Below are positions 1 through 8,955 of a stretch of 58,930 nt of DNA, one piece after another. Both the position numbers and the translations under genes were made by a program. Position 1 is the stretch's first letter. Every line of letters begins with the position of its first letter. Below the pieces are notes generated by a model. The model made no database searches. It was not told where the DNA came from and was given only the letters and a program-made list of their open reading frames with translations. This DNA comes from Terasakiella pusilla DSM 6293 (GTDB lineage: Bacteria; Pseudomonadota; Alphaproteobacteria; Rhodospirillales; Terasakiellaceae). The stretch is from the NCBI RefSeq assembly GCF_000688235.1, contig NZ_JHYO01000025.1:1-58930 (forward strand), read 5' to 3'.

Positions 1-2
1 TC

Positions 3-384
3 TGGTGTGCCGATATCACCTATATTCCAGTTAAGCGGGGCTTTCTCTATCTGGTGGCGATTATGGATTGGTATAGCCGCAAGGTCTTAGCATGGCGATT
101 GTCAAATTCTATGGAGGCATTGGAAAAGGCCTTGAGCAAATATCCCAAGCCAGAAATTTTCAATACCGACCAAGGCAGCCAGTTTAAGGGCTTTGACTGG
201 ATTGAAAACTCAAGGATCACAACATCAAAATATCTATGGATGGCAAAGGCCGTTGGATGGATAACGTCTTTATTGAACGGTTGTGGAGGAGCTTGAAATA
301 TGAATGCGTCTATCTTTACGGATTTGAAGGTGGCAAGAATGCTCATCTGAAAATAGATCACTGGGTGGAAAAATATAACAAATA
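3..384 (+). pseudogene. IS3-family transposase (OrfB) remnant, truncated and frameshifted
   Basis: The reading frame enters from outside the window and shows the DDE integrase core of IS3-family OrfB: 'DITYIPVKRGFLYLVAIMD', then 'IFNTDQGSQF' with the second catalytic Asp. Near 204-209 the frame shifts; the rest continues one frame over as 'SMDGKGRWMDNVFIERLW', which carries the third acidic residue. A stretch normally present between 'RLSN' and 'EALEKAL' also seems shortened. The C-terminus is missing because the adjacent IS481-type element begins at 385 and supplies the stop. The gene is therefore dead. Family assignment is from remembered consensus; the subgroup cannot be decided. Confidence 0.85.
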
Positions 385-409
385 TGTGAATCTCAGGACC
401 TTGCCTGAC
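385..409 (+). repeat. IS481 left terminal inverted repeat (25 bp)
   Basis: Starts TGTGAATCTCAGG and is the exact reverse complement of 1362-1386. Pairing stops at bases 384 and 410, which fixes the element edge. It supplies the stop codon that ends the interrupted IS3 frame. Confidence 0.92.
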
Positions 410-418
410 TGACGAATA

Positions 419-1334
419 TTACTTCGCCATTCGCTCTCTCAATCTCTCATATAGGGTCTTTCCGTGCAAGCCTGCATGAGGATGATGAAGGTCGTAATAG
501 TCTTCCCATTCAGCCAGTTTCTTGCCCAGATCGACATCATCCGTATATTCGATAAATTGGTAAAACTCCTGCTTATCCGTTAAATGGGATCGCTCGACTT
601 TTCCGTTTAAATTTGGACTCGCAGGTTTGATGTAAACATGTTGCATTCCAAGGTCTTCAAGATGCCAGTGGAATTTGGCCTGAAATTCGCTGCCGTTATC
701 GGTTCGAATCATTTTGATGCGGAATGGGAATTTTTCTACAACATGGTTGACAAAATTGATGGAATTTTTGATTATTTCGCTCGTAGATTTTTAGAGTTCT
801 GATGCGAGTAGCATCATCAATTGCCGTGTATTGATAGCGGCGGACTTTTTTACCGGATTCATCTTTGAAGTTCAAAAACTTGACATCAACCTGGACATGG
901 TGCCCCGGCACCTGTTTCTCATACCGCTTTATAGATTTAACTTGACGTTTACGAAGGTTTTTTGGCAGGCGATTTAAGCCGTGATGACAGAATACGCTAT
1001 AGACCCCAGAACTGGAAACTTTCAGGCCATGATAGTGTTCCAGATACCAACTGATTTTTGCTTGCCCAAAATGATAGTTTTTCCGCAGATAAAGTATCTT
1101 TTCTTCAATAATAGGTGCAACTCGGACAGATGGATTTTCAGGGCATGGTTTGCTATTGATCAATCCCTTTTCACCGTGCTTGGCATACTCCCGTTTCCAG
1201 CGATGAAAAGTATCTCGTGAAATCCCAAAATAACGGCAAGTCTTGGATGCATTGCCGATTTCAACAGCGTAACTCAGAACCTTGATTTTGTGTTTAACAA
1301 TAGTTTCGTCTGTAGGTGTCATGATGGGCCTCAA
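419..1334 (-). pseudogene. IS481-family transposase, frameshifted
   Basis: The N-terminal part (from 1334) has a helix-turn-helix region ('CRYFGISRDTFHRWKREY') and the first part of the DDE core ('HHVQVDVKFL', 'YTAIDDATR'). The C-terminal part (to 419) has 'MIRTDNGSEFQAKFHWHLE' and 'SPNLNGKVERSH', supplying the remaining catalytic acidic residues. The halves lie in different frames; the break falls at the A5/T2 tract around 763-770, because the sense frame resumes as 'SINFVNHVVEKFPFRIKMIR'. IS481 transposases are normally one ORF of about 300 residues, so this copy is probably inactive. Programmed slippage cannot be excluded but the tract is short. Confidence 0.85.
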
Positions 1335-1361
1335 AATACATTATGTAATAATTTACAAAAT

Positions 1362-1386
1362 GTCAGGCAAGGTCCTGAGATTCACA
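1362..1386 (-). repeat. IS481 right terminal inverted repeat (25 bp)
   Basis: Exact reverse complement of 385-409, ending ...GATTCACA. It stops one base before the yaaA stop codon (1388-1390), so the element has removed whatever originally followed yaaA. Confidence 0.92.
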
Positions 1387-1387
1387 C

Positions 1388-2152
1388 CTATTCGCGTTCA
1401 GCCGTAAACACCCAATCGTTTCCTTTGGAGAGATCCTCGCGATAGACGTACCCATTTTCGGCAAAGTCTTTAATCCCTTCCGGCTGGTCGATGCGGTTTT
1501 GAATGATATATCGCGCCATGGCCCCCCGCGCCCGTTTTGCCATCAGGCCAATGGTTTTTGCTACGCCGGATTTAATCTCTTTAAACACCGGCGTAATCAC
1601 CGTGCCTTTTAGCGCCTTTTTATCCACTGCCTTAAAATATTCGTTGGACGCGCAGTTGATCAATGCCGCCTCGCCATTCAACTCATTAATCCGTTCGGCA
1701 ATTTGGCTGCCCCAAAACTCATAGAGGTTGTTGCCGCGTGGGTTCTCCAAACGCGTACCCATTTCCAAGCGATACGGCTGCATCAAATCAAGCGGACGCA
1801 ACAGCCCGTAAAAACCGGACAGGATACCAAAATGATCCTGCGCATAGGCGAAATCTTCTTCTGAGAGCGTTTGGGCGTCGAGACCAACATAAGTGTCACC
1901 GCTAAAGGCCAGCGCCGCTGGCTTGGCATTATCCGTATTGAACGGAACGGAAAATCCCTGAAAACGGGCATAATTCAGATCTGCCAGACTGTCGCTGATC
2001 TTCATCAAACGAGACAAATCAGCGCGGCTGAGTTTACGGGTTGTCTTCGACAGCTCCACCGTATCCTCCAGAAAAACCGACTCTGTGTGGTTCAGGTTAG
2101 GGGCTGGTGTGTCATAGTCGAGTTTTTTAGCAGGCGAGACAACGCAAAACAT
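1388..2152 (-). CDS. yaaA: Peroxide stress protein YaaA (DUF328/UPF0246)
   Basis: A 254-residue cytoplasmic protein matching the YaaA/DUF328 family along its whole length: N-terminal 'MFCVVSPAKKLDYDTP', central 'GILSGFYGLLRPLDLMQPYR' and 'NCASNEYFKAVD', and C-terminal 'MAKRARGAMARYII'. In E. coli YaaA lowers free iron and DNA damage during peroxide stress and has a DNA-binding fold. The ATG at 2152 begins the family motif, and AGGATC lies upstream as a weak ribosome site. The IS481 element ends one base past its stop, so the gene is intact but has lost its native 3' flank. Confidence 0.93.
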   Translation of the reverse strand: MFCVVSPAKKLDYDTPAPNLNHTESVFLEDTVELSKTTRKLSRADLSRLMKISDSLADLNYARFQGFSVPFNTDNAKPAALAFSGDTYVGLDAQTLSEEDFAYAQDHFGILSGFYGLLRPLDLMQPYRLEMGTRLENPRGNNLYEFWGSQIAERINELNGEAALINCASNEYFKAVDKKALKGTVITPVFKEIKSGVAKTIGLMAKRARGAMARYIIQNRIDQPEGIKDFAENGYVYREDLSKGNDWVFTAERE

Positions 2153-2187
2153 GGGCAGATCCTAGTTTAGAAATATCCTTAATCGCC

Positions 2188-2817
2188 CTATAAGTTATCG
2201 CCTTTCACACTTTTTGCAAGCTTCAGGTCTTCTTCCAGCTTCTTCAGTTTACGCTGCGCCTCTTTCAAACGTTCCAGCTTACCTAACAAGGCTTGTGTCG
2301 GGCCTTCTTTCTCAAAACGCTCTTTCAGCTTTTTGGCTTTATCTTGTAGCCCTTCGCGACGTTCTCGCAGTTCGGCATCACTAATGACCGGCTTCATACG
2401 GTGCAAGGTTTCAATTTTCTCTTGCGCCATCGGTTCGGTTGGACGGGCTTTCGCCAACATATCCTTGGTCATAACGATCGAAATGTTGGAGATTTTGCTG
2501 TTATTCTTCACATCCAAAATCACCACCGAGGCGCGTTCCCCGTCCAAAATCCCGATCATACAGGGATGCGCCATAATATTTTTAAAATCAATGATGCCAC
2601 TGATCATATGGAGCTGGTGGCCTTGGCGGTCCAAGCGATCAAATGTCTTTTGGGTACGTCGTATAATCTGACTGACACCAACAATTGTGGGTTGGGACTG
2701 TCGGACAAAAGAAACATCTGTTGGAGCCAACAAATTTTCAATCGCGCGCAGGTCGCGGCGGTTAAAAGCGTCAATATATTCTTTCGTGACGGCTAACGTC
2801 TTGACTCTGCTTAACAT
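2188..2817 (-). CDS. NTF2/SnoaL-like protein with C-terminal coiled coil
   Basis: A 209-residue cytoplasmic protein of unknown role. Residues about 8-120 look like an NTF2/SnoaL-type fold: the start 'TKEYIDAFNRRDLRAIENLL' is the typical first helix, followed by alternating strands. Residues about 130-209 are charged and helical ('LKERFEKEGPTQALLGKLER', 'AQRKLKKLEEDL') and should form a coiled coil. No signal peptide is visible. It lies 35 bp upstream of yaaA on the same strand and may be cotranscribed. The ribosome site before the ATG at 2817 is weak. The fold is inferred from pattern only. Confidence 0.6.
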   Translation of the reverse strand: MLSRVKTLAVTKEYIDAFNRRDLRAIENLLAPTDVSFVRQSQPTIVGVSQIIRRTQKTFDRLDRQGHQLHMISGIIDFKNIMAHPCMIGILDGERASVVILDVKNNSKISNISIVMTKDMLAKARPTEPMAQEKIETLHRMKPVISDAELRERREGLQDKAKKLKERFEKEGPTQALLGKLERLKEAQRKLKKLEEDLKLAKSVKGDNL

Positions 2818-2910
2818 TTATTTGTTTCTACCGCTTCTCAATTTCAAGAAATAGTCGCAGATTTCTCCTGCCTTGGCAAGCAGACTTGGCTTCAAGACCT
2901 ATCAAATAAA

Positions 2911-2940
2911 AAGCGCCCTGCAACTGCTTGCAGGGCGCTT
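2911..2940 (-). terminator. Intrinsic terminator after pckA
   Basis: Perfect 13-bp stem (2911-2923 with 2928-2940) around a 4-base loop. Read on the minus strand it is followed by TTTTTATTT. It sits 24 bp beyond the pckA stop, between pckA and the NTF2-like gene, so those genes are separately transcribed. Confidence 0.9.
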
Positions 2941-2963
2941 CTCAAAAAAGTTTGGATGCTGGC

Positions 2964-4598
2964 TTAAAGTGCCGGACCAGCTGCAACCAAAGCTTTCCCT
3001 TCGTCGTTGTCTGTGAAACGCTCGAAGTTTTCAACAAACATGGACGCAAGTTTCTTGGCTTTTTCTTCCCACTCAGCCACATCTGCATATGTGTCTTGCG
3101 GGTTAAGAACATCCGGGTTACACGCATTCAACGCCTGCGGAACAGACAGATTGAAGAACGGCAGTGTTTTGAATTCTGCATCTTCAATAGACCCGTCGAG
3201 GATCGCATCGATGATCGCGCGCGTATCTTTAATAGAGATACGCTTGCCTGTACCGTTCCAACCTGTGTTGACCAAATATGCCTGCGCGCCGGAGGCGTTC
3301 ATACGGTCGTTAAGAACCTTGGCATATGTTGTCGGGTGAAGGGACAGGAACGCCGCACCGAAGCAAGAGCTGAATGTCGGTGTCGGTTCAGTGATACCGC
3401 GTTCTGTACCAGCAAGTTTTGCTGTAAAGCCGGACAGGAAGTAATACTGAGTTTGTTCTGGTGTCAGTTTAGAAACCGGAGGCAGTACGCCAAACGCATC
3501 AGCCGTCAGGAAGATCACTTTCTTGGCGTGACCTGCTTTGGAAACCGGCTTAACGATGTTTTCGATGTGATAGATCGGATAGGAAACACGTGTGTTTTCT
3601 GTCTTGGAATTATCATCGAAATCGATTTTGCCATCTTCAGTAACAGTCACGTTCTCCAACAGAGCGTCGCGACGGATCGCATTAAAGATGTCTGGCTCGT
3701 TCTCTTTAGACAGGTTGATTGTTTTCGCATAACAACCGCCTTCAAAGTTAAAGACGCCATTGTCGTCCCAACCGTGCTCATCATCACCGATCAGCTCGCG
3801 CTTCGGATCAGCAGACAGGGTTGTTTTACCTGTACCGGACAGGCCGAAGAAGATCGCTGTATCGCCATCTTTGCCCACGTTTGCGGAGCAATGCATGGAC
3901 GCGATGCCTTTCAACGGCAACAGGTAGTTCATCATGGAGAACATACCTTTTTTCATCTCGCCGCCGTACCATGTACCGCCGATGAGCTGCATTTTTTCTG
4001 TCAGGTTGAACGCGACAAAGTTTTCAGAGTTCAGACCCTGCTTTTCCCAGTTCGGGTTGGTGGTCTTCGCACCGTTCATGACAACAAAGTCTGGCTCGTA
4101 ACTTGCCAATTCTTCGTCGGACGGGCGGATAAACATGTTTTTAACGAAGTGAGCCTGCCACGCAACTTCCGTGATGAAGCGGACTTTCAGGCGCGTATCT
4201 TCGTTTGCACCACAAAACGTATCAACAACGAACAGACGCTTGCCGGACAGTTGCGTTGTCACCAGACCTTTAAGGTCGGTCCATACGTCCTGTGAGATGG
4301 CTTTGTTATCGTTTTTACCCTGATCTGCCCACCAGACAGTGTCACGGGTTGTGTCGTCTTTAACGATGTATTTGTCTTTAGGGGAGCGACCAGTAAAAAT
4401 ACCCGTGTCCACAGAAACCGCACCCAGCTCGGTGACAATTCCTTTTTCAAAGCCTTCGAGACCGGCTTTGGTTTCTTCTTCGAACAGCAAATCGTAAGAA
4501 GGGTTGTAGACAATTTCTTGGGCGTTTTCGATACCGTATTTGGACAGGTCGATCGTCGTTTGGGTAGGGCTACTTTGAACAGCTCCAGCGTTTTGCAC
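2964..4598 (-). CDS. pckA: Phosphoenolpyruvate carboxykinase (ATP)
   Basis: Converts oxaloacetate and ATP to phosphoenolpyruvate, CO2 and ADP, the entry step of gluconeogenesis. The protein is 544 residues, normal for the ATP-dependent family. It shows the kinase-1a loop '[16 protein letters not shown]', the metal-binding 'LIGDDEHGW', and the signature '[11 protein letters not shown]'. The start is GTG at 4598, preceded by AGGAG seven bases upstream. It stands divergent from chvI across a 683-bp gap; in other alphaproteobacteria pckA also neighbours chvI/chvG, which fits joint control of carbon metabolism with the PTS genes downstream of chvG. It ends in its own strong terminator. Confidence 0.97.
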   Translation of the reverse strand: MQNAGAVQSSPTQTTIDLSKYGIENAQEIVYNPSYDLLFEEETKAGLEGFEKGIVTELGAVSVDTGIFTGRSPKDKYIVKDDTTRDTVWWADQGKNDNKAISQDVWTDLKGLVTTQLSGKRLFVVDTFCGANEDTRLKVRFITEVAWQAHFVKNMFIRPSDEELASYEPDFVVMNGAKTTNPNWEKQGLNSENFVAFNLTEKMQLIGGTWYGGEMKKGMFSMMNYLLPLKGIASMHCSANVGKDGDTAIFFGLSGTGKTTLSADPKRELIGDDEHGWDDNGVFNFEGGCYAKTINLSKENEPDIFNAIRRDALLENVTVTEDGKIDFDDNSKTENTRVSYPIYHIENIVKPVSKAGHAKKVIFLTADAFGVLPPVSKLTPEQTQYYFLSGFTAKLAGTERGITEPTPTFSSCFGAAFLSLHPTTYAKVLNDRMNASGAQAYLVNTGWNGTGKRISIKDTRAIIDAILDGSIEDAEFKTLPFFNLSVPQALNACNPDVLNPQDTYADVAEWEEKAKKLASMFVENFERFTDNDEGKALVAAGPAL

Positions 4599-5281
4599 CG
4601 TCGTTCTCCTAGTGGTGCTTGCACATACTCTACCGTAGGCAAGCTGATTTATGATCCGGCTAATAAATACCTTACGACAGTCATCTGCTCAAAAAGCAAG
4701 CAAACCTGCCCTAAAGTGGGGCGGAGAATAACGCTTGGAGCCATTTGAAACAACCGCCTCGTTGCATTTTTATTTCGTTTTTTTTGCAACAATGAGGTTG
4801 CCATTCATTTCATTTGAAATCACCCCCATCTGGAAATGTTTTTTTAATCACAATTTCAAGAGGATAGATCAATTCGACTTTCCTCATGACAGCCCCAGCC
4901 AAGCACCTCCCTCACGCAACAGATGGTAATACCGACCCCCTATTTCCGGTAACTTTATTACTCTATGCGAAAGCGAAATCCGGCATTTCGAGGCCAAAAA
5001 CGGCATATGAGCGAACTTTACGGAAGAAAAAATCAGAGTTCCTGCCGAGTCGCCCAATGAGAACAAGTGTCATTCGCCGTTGCAAAGCCTTTTTTTCGCC
5101 AGAATTTCATTCTATTCACCATATTTGCACATCCAAATTGCAATAGACCTCTCTGCCTAAAAAATAAGCACAGCTTCTGGCGTCATTTCCAAAAAGACAC
5201 ATGAGTCTGCTTGAACCATGTTTGCGGGAGTGCTATCGCTTGAACAGATGGTTTCATTAACTGATTAACTGGATTGTACTC
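4599..5281. other. 683-bp intergenic region between divergent pckA and chvI
   Basis: No convincing gene. Short open frames here lack ribosome sites and family features. It must hold the promoters of pckA (minus) and chvI (plus). One imperfect inverted repeat is visible around 4760-4798 (GTTGCA ... TGCAAC flanking a T-rich spacer, with CCTC/GAGG outside), a possible operator. I see no clear sigma-70 hexamers and no known riboswitch. Confidence 0.5.
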
Positions 5282-5995
5282 GTGGCCCATACGATTGCCC
5301 TTGTCGATGATGATCGCAACATCATCACCTCTGTTTCCATTCTTTTAGAAGCAGAAGGTTACACCGTACGCACCTATCGCGACGGGGAAGACGGTCTCAA
5401 CGGTATCATGAACAACCCACCAGACCTTGTGGTCCTCGACATCAAGATGCCCCGCATGGATGGAATGGAGATGTTGGGCCAGCTCCGCAAGGACAGTCAG
5501 GTGCCGGTGATCTTTCTGACCTCAAAAGATGATGAGATCGACGAATTATTAGGCCTGCGCATGGGCGCTGACGATTTCATCCGCAAACCGTTTTCACAAC
5601 GCCTTTTGCTGGAACGCATCCGTGTACTGATCCGCCGCCAAGACGCCATGCGCCAACAATCCAGCTCTTCCGGCAACAGTGACGATGTGATGCAACGCGG
5701 CCCCCTTTTACTGGATGCGGGACGTCATCTCTGCGCCTGGAAAAAAGAACATGTTAACCTGACAGTCACCGAATTTTTGATCGTCGAATCGTTGGCGCGC
5801 CATCCCGGTCACGTTAAAAGCCGCGATCAGCTCATTGATGCGGCTTACGGGGAACATATCTATGTGGATGATCGCACCATCGACAGCCACATCAAGCGGG
5901 TGCGCAAAAAATTCAAGGTTGTCGATCAGGACTTCAACCAGATTGAAACGCTCTATGGTGTCGGCTATCGCTACAAGGAGACGGTGGAGTCCTAG
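5282..5995 (+). CDS. chvI: ChvI-type OmpR-family response regulator
   Basis: A 237-residue two-component regulator. The receiver domain (about 1-120) has the acidic pocket 'DDD' at 9-11, phospho-acceptor Asp53 in '[12 protein letters not shown]', and the conserved Lys in '[11 protein letters not shown]'. The C-terminal winged helix (about 140-235) is OmpR-like ('[17 protein letters not shown]', '[17 protein letters not shown]'). The opening '[20 protein letters not shown]' is highly characteristic of ChvI. In Rhizobiales ChvI controls acid and envelope-stress responses. The start is GTG at 5282; no strong Shine-Dalgarno is visible. The cognate kinase gene follows after 24 bp. Confidence 0.95.
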   Translation: MAHTIALVDDDRNIITSVSILLEAEGYTVRTYRDGEDGLNGIMNNPPDLVVLDIKMPRMDGMEMLGQLRKDSQVPVIFLTSKDDEIDELLGLRMGADDFIRKPFSQRLLLERIRVLIRRQDAMRQQSSSSGNSDDVMQRGPLLLDAGRHLCAWKKEHVNLTVTEFLIVESLARHPGHVKSRDQLIDAAYGEHIYVDDRTIDSHIKRVRKKFKVVDQDFNQIETLYGVGYRYKETVES

Positions 5996-6019
5996 GGGAC
6001 CTGTCATCGTATATGTGTG

Positions 6020-7627
6020 ATGAACCTTCCGCACGCCTCGCGCTCGACACGCCTTTTTTCACCAATCACCTTGCGTATTCTCGCGGTCAATATGTTGGCT
6101 CTTGGGATGCTGGTTGTCGGTATTCTCTATCTCGGGGAATATCGCCGCGGCCTGATCCTGTCTGAAGTTTCCGGCCTGGAAATTCAGGGGGAGATGTTTG
6201 CAGCGGCCCTTGGTGAAGGTGCCTCAGCCGATCAAGCCGATGAAAACCGCACCCTGGTCTTTAGTGCCGCGCGCCAAATGGTCAAGCGACTGGTCCAAAA
6301 AGGGACGCGCGCGCGACTTTTTGCCCTTGACGGCTCCCTGATGGCCGACAGCGGACACATTATCAAAACCGGGACAGATACCTCCCTCCATGGCGATGAA
6401 AGCATCATTGAAAAAGGCCTGCGCCTCGCTCAGGAATTCAGCTCCCGCGTTATTTTTGGGGAACAGGTTCTCCCGCTTTATATTGAACCGCCTTTCCAGC
6501 GTGCAAATCACTTCCCCGAAGCTCTGCTGGCCTTGAAAGGCGACTATGGCGGGATGATCCGCGAAACCGTCAACGGCGGGATTATGATCAGCGTTGCCGT
6601 CCCCGTCACCCGGGAAGATAACGTCCTTGGCGCCCTCCTGCTCTCCAAAGGGTCAGAAGATATCGAAGCGGCGCTGTTTGAAGTCCGTATCCATATCTTC
6701 AAGGTCTTTTTGATCGCCCTTGCCATCACAAGCCTGCTGTCGCTTTATTTTGCCGGTACCATTGCGCGGCCTTTACGCAAACTTGCGCGCGCCGCCCATA
6801 TCTTGCGCAAAGGCATGAACCAGCGCGACGAGATCCCCGACCTGACCCGTCGTAACGATGAAATCGGGGACCTCTCGCTCGCCTTGCGGCAAATGACGAA
6901 TGCGCTTTGGCACCGGATGGATGCCATTGAAAGCTTTGCCGCCGATGTCTCTCATGAGCTTAAAAACCCGCTAACATCTCTGCGCAGCGCGGTTGAAACA
7001 GCCGCACGCATTGATAATCCGGTGGCACAGAAGAAGCTGATGGATATCATTCAACATGATGTGTCGCGCCTTGATCGCCTGATCAGCGATATCTCCGAAG
7101 CCTCTCGCGTGGATGCAGAAATGTCGCGCGCAAAAACAGAGACGGTCGATTTACGCGCCATGCTCACAACCCTTGTCGATATTCATCAAGCCCCGTTTGA
7201 TGCCGACAAAAACACCCCGTCCGCTCCGTCGCTCTCCTTTGAAGGCCAGTCGGATGGCGATTACACGATCACGGGGATGGAAAGCCGCCTTGTGCAAGTG
7301 TTCCAAAACCTGATTGGCAATGCCCTCACCTTCTCCCCCAACGACAGCACCGTGCGCTTATCGGCAATGAGCGACAACGGCGTTGTGACCATCACCGTAG
7401 AAGATGACGGCCCCGGCATCCCGCCCGGCAATGAGGAAAAAATCTTCAAGCGCTTTTACACGGAACGGCCCGAAAGTGACGAGTTTGGCAATCACTCCGG
7501 CCTTGGCCTTGCCATTTCCAAACAGATTGTTGAAGCCCACGGCGGCACCATTGTCGCAGAAAATATCACCGCCCCTGACGGAACCATAAAAGGAGCACGC
7601 TTTCGCGTTGCGTTACCAAAATCATGA
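6020..7627 (+). CDS. chvG: ChvG-type membrane sensor histidine kinase
   Basis: A 535-residue inner-membrane kinase, partner of ChvI. An N-terminal helix ('LAVNMLALGMLVVGILYLG') leads to a periplasmic sensor region of about 190 residues, then a second helix near 225-245 ('FLIALAITSLLSLYFAGTI') and a HAMP linker. The dimerisation domain carries phospho-acceptor His312 in 'DVSHELKNPLTSLRSA'. The ATPase domain has N, G1 and G2 motifs ('QNLIGNALTFSP', 'VEDDGPGIPPG', 'GLGLAISKQIVEAHGG'). In alphaproteobacteria the periplasmic inhibitor ExoR binds this sensor; exoR is not in this window. I take ATG 6020; a GTG sits one codon upstream. Its stop overlaps the hprK start (ATGA), so the two are translationally coupled. 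Confidence 0.93.
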   Translation: MNLPHASRSTRLFSPITLRILAVNMLALGMLVVGILYLGEYRRGLILSEVSGLEIQGEMFAAALGEGASADQADENRTLVFSAARQMVKRLVQKGTRARLFALDGSLMADSGHIIKTGTDTSLHGDESIIEKGLRLAQEFSSRVIFGEQVLPLYIEPPFQRANHFPEALLALKGDYGGMIRETVNGGIMISVAVPVTREDNVLGALLLSKGSEDIEAALFEVRIHIFKVFLIALAITSLLSLYFAGTIARPLRKLARAAHILRKGMNQRDEIPDLTRRNDEIGDLSLALRQMTNALWHRMDAIESFAADVSHELKNPLTSLRSAVETAARIDNPVAQKKLMDIIQHDVSRLDRLISDISEASRVDAEMSRAKTETVDLRAMLTTLVDIHQAPFDADKNTPSAPSLSFEGQSDGDYTITGMESRLVQVFQNLIGNALTFSPNDSTVRLSAMSDNGVVTITVEDDGPGIPPGNEEKIFKRFYTERPESDEFGNHSGLGLAISKQIVEAHGGTIVAENITAPDGTIKGARFRVALPKS

Positions 7628-8058
7628 GCCAAATACACGCCACAGCCATCGCCATTGACGAACAAGGAATTTTACTGCGCGGCGCAAGCGGTGCGGGAAA
7701 ATCCGATCTCGCCCTACGGCTGATCGAACAAGGTGCCCAACTGATCAGTGACGACCGCGTCGATCTGACCTTAAAAGGCAACGACGTATTTGCTGACGCC
7801 CCCGTCCCGCTCCAAGGGTTGCTGGAAGTGCGCCACCTTGGTATCCTTAAACTGCAAAATCTGGGGGCAACTCCCCTCAAATTGGTGGTTGATCTAACCT
7901 CCCCGGAAGAACTGGAACGGATGCCAGAAGATCAAACCGTTACATTGGAAGGTGTAGAGCTGCCGCTTTTACGGCTCAATCCTTTTGAAGCCAGCGCCCC
8001 GGCGAAACTCTCGCTCGGACTTGCGCTCAAACTCGGACATATCGAACGGGTGGAATGA
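7624..8058 (+). CDS. hprK: HPr kinase/phosphorylase, short alphaproteobacterial form
   Basis: Phosphorylates a serine of HPr using ATP and can reverse the reaction. This 144-residue protein is the truncated form usual in alphaproteobacteria, keeping only the kinase core and lacking the N-terminal domain of the Firmicute enzyme. It has the P-loop 'GASGAGKS' at 20-27 and the following 'LISDDRVDL' motif, and 'LEVRHLGILKL' matches the HprK signature. It overlaps chvG by ATGA upstream and rapZ by ATGA downstream. The HPr substrate is encoded 1.3 kb downstream with its target serine present. Confidence 0.94.
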   Translation: MSQIHATAIAIDEQGILLRGASGAGKSDLALRLIEQGAQLISDDRVDLTLKGNDVFADAPVPLQGLLEVRHLGILKLQNLGATPLKLVVDLTSPEELERMPEDQTVTLEGVELPLLRLNPFEASAPAKLSLGLALKLGHIERVE

Positions 8059-8906
8059 TGCAAAAAATCCTGATCGTCACCGGCATGTCTGGTGCAGGTA
8101 TGACAACCAGCCTGAAAATACTTGAAGACATGGGCTATGAAACCATCGACGGCGTACCTCTCTCCCTGTTGCCACAACTGACGGGGCGCAGCGACCCCCT
8201 GGCGATCGGTGTTGATATCCGCACCCGTGGATTTGGCGTTTCTCCGCTGTTGGAAGAATTGGACCAGATGAAGGCGGCAACCGACCTTGATCTGTCGCTC
8301 GTTTTTCTGGATTGCGCGGATGAAGTTATCGAACGGCGCTATGTGGAAACCCGCCACCGCCATCCTTTGGCAGAAGACCGCCCCGTTGCCGACGGCATTC
8401 GCCACGAACGCCAATTGCTGGCTTCCTTACAAGACCGCGCTGATCTGGTCATCGACACAACAGAAATGGCGATTAAGGACTGTAAACGGATTTTGCAGGG
8501 GAACTTTACGCTAAGTGACAAAAAACACCTCAGCATCTTCGTTACGTCTTTTTCCTACAAAAAAGGTATCCCGCGTGAAGCCGATCTGGTGTTTGATGTG
8601 CGTTTTCTGCGCAACCCGCACTATGATCAAAATCTGCGCCCCCTGACTGGCGAAGATGAGGCCGTCGGGGCCTATGTCCGTCAGGATGAAGAGTTCGAAC
8701 GCTTTTTCAATAACTTAAAAACACTCATTCACCCCCTGTTGCCGCGCTATAGCGCCGAAGGGAAAAGCTATCTGACCATTGCCATTGGCTGCACAGGTGG
8801 GCAGCATCGTTCGGTTTATATCGCGCGAAAGCTGCATGAATGGCTGGTTAAAGCCGGAGAAAACGCACAATTGCAACATCGTGAGTTGACGAACCGCTTC
8901 GGCTGA
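8055..8906 (+). CDS. rapZ: RapZ-like nucleotide-binding protein
   Basis: A 283-residue RapZ/YvcJ-family protein. In enterobacteria RapZ is an RNA-binding adaptor controlling glucosamine-6-phosphate synthase via small RNAs; in other groups the role is less clear. The N-terminal kinase-like domain has a modified P-loop, 'GMSGAGMTTSLKILEDMGYE': position 16 is Met where the family normally has Lys or Arg. The Walker-B-like 'VFLDCADEVIERRY' and the C-terminal domain ('IAIGCTGGQHRSVYIARKL') are intact. It is the fourth gene of the chvI-chvG-hprK-rapZ run. In many alphaproteobacteria rapZ lies between hprK and the EIIA-Man gene, as here. Confidence 0.93.
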   Translation: MMQKILIVTGMSGAGMTTSLKILEDMGYETIDGVPLSLLPQLTGRSDPLAIGVDIRTRGFGVSPLLEELDQMKAATDLDLSLVFLDCADEVIERRYVETRHRHPLAEDRPVADGIRHERQLLASLQDRADLVIDTTEMAIKDCKRILQGNFTLSDKKHLSIFVTSFSYKKGIPREADLVFDVRFLRNPHYDQNLRPLTGEDEAVGAYVRQDEEFERFFNNLKTLIHPLLPRYSAEGKSYLTIAIGCTGGQHRSVYIARKLHEWLVKAGENAQLQHRELTNRFG

Positions 8907-8955
8907 ACCAAGATAGCCAGCTCACAAATCAAAATCACCTAGGGGAAGAGAACGA

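Larger units (their letters stand above)
385..1386 (-). mobile_element. IS481-family insertion sequence, complete ends
   Basis: A 1002-bp element bounded by perfect 25-bp inverted repeats at 385-409 and 1362-1386, beginning TGT and ending ACA as IS481 elements do. It encodes one transposase on the minus strand, broken by a frameshift. It interrupts the IS3 remnant on the left. On the right it ends one base before the yaaA stop codon. No target duplication is visible (left flank ends ACAAATA, right flank starts CCTATTC), and no IS3 sequence resumes on the right, so an adjacent deletion or recombination after insertion is likely. Confidence 0.9.

Noticed and set aside
2928-4295. 455-codon open frame antisense to pckA
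   Set aside because: It is a shadow of a strongly conserved gene; the translation is Cys/Arg/Phe-rich with no family feature and no ribosome site.
4886-5146. 86-codon frame in the pckA-chvI gap
   Set aside because: No ribosome site, unlikely composition, no family; the region is more simply a regulatory gap.
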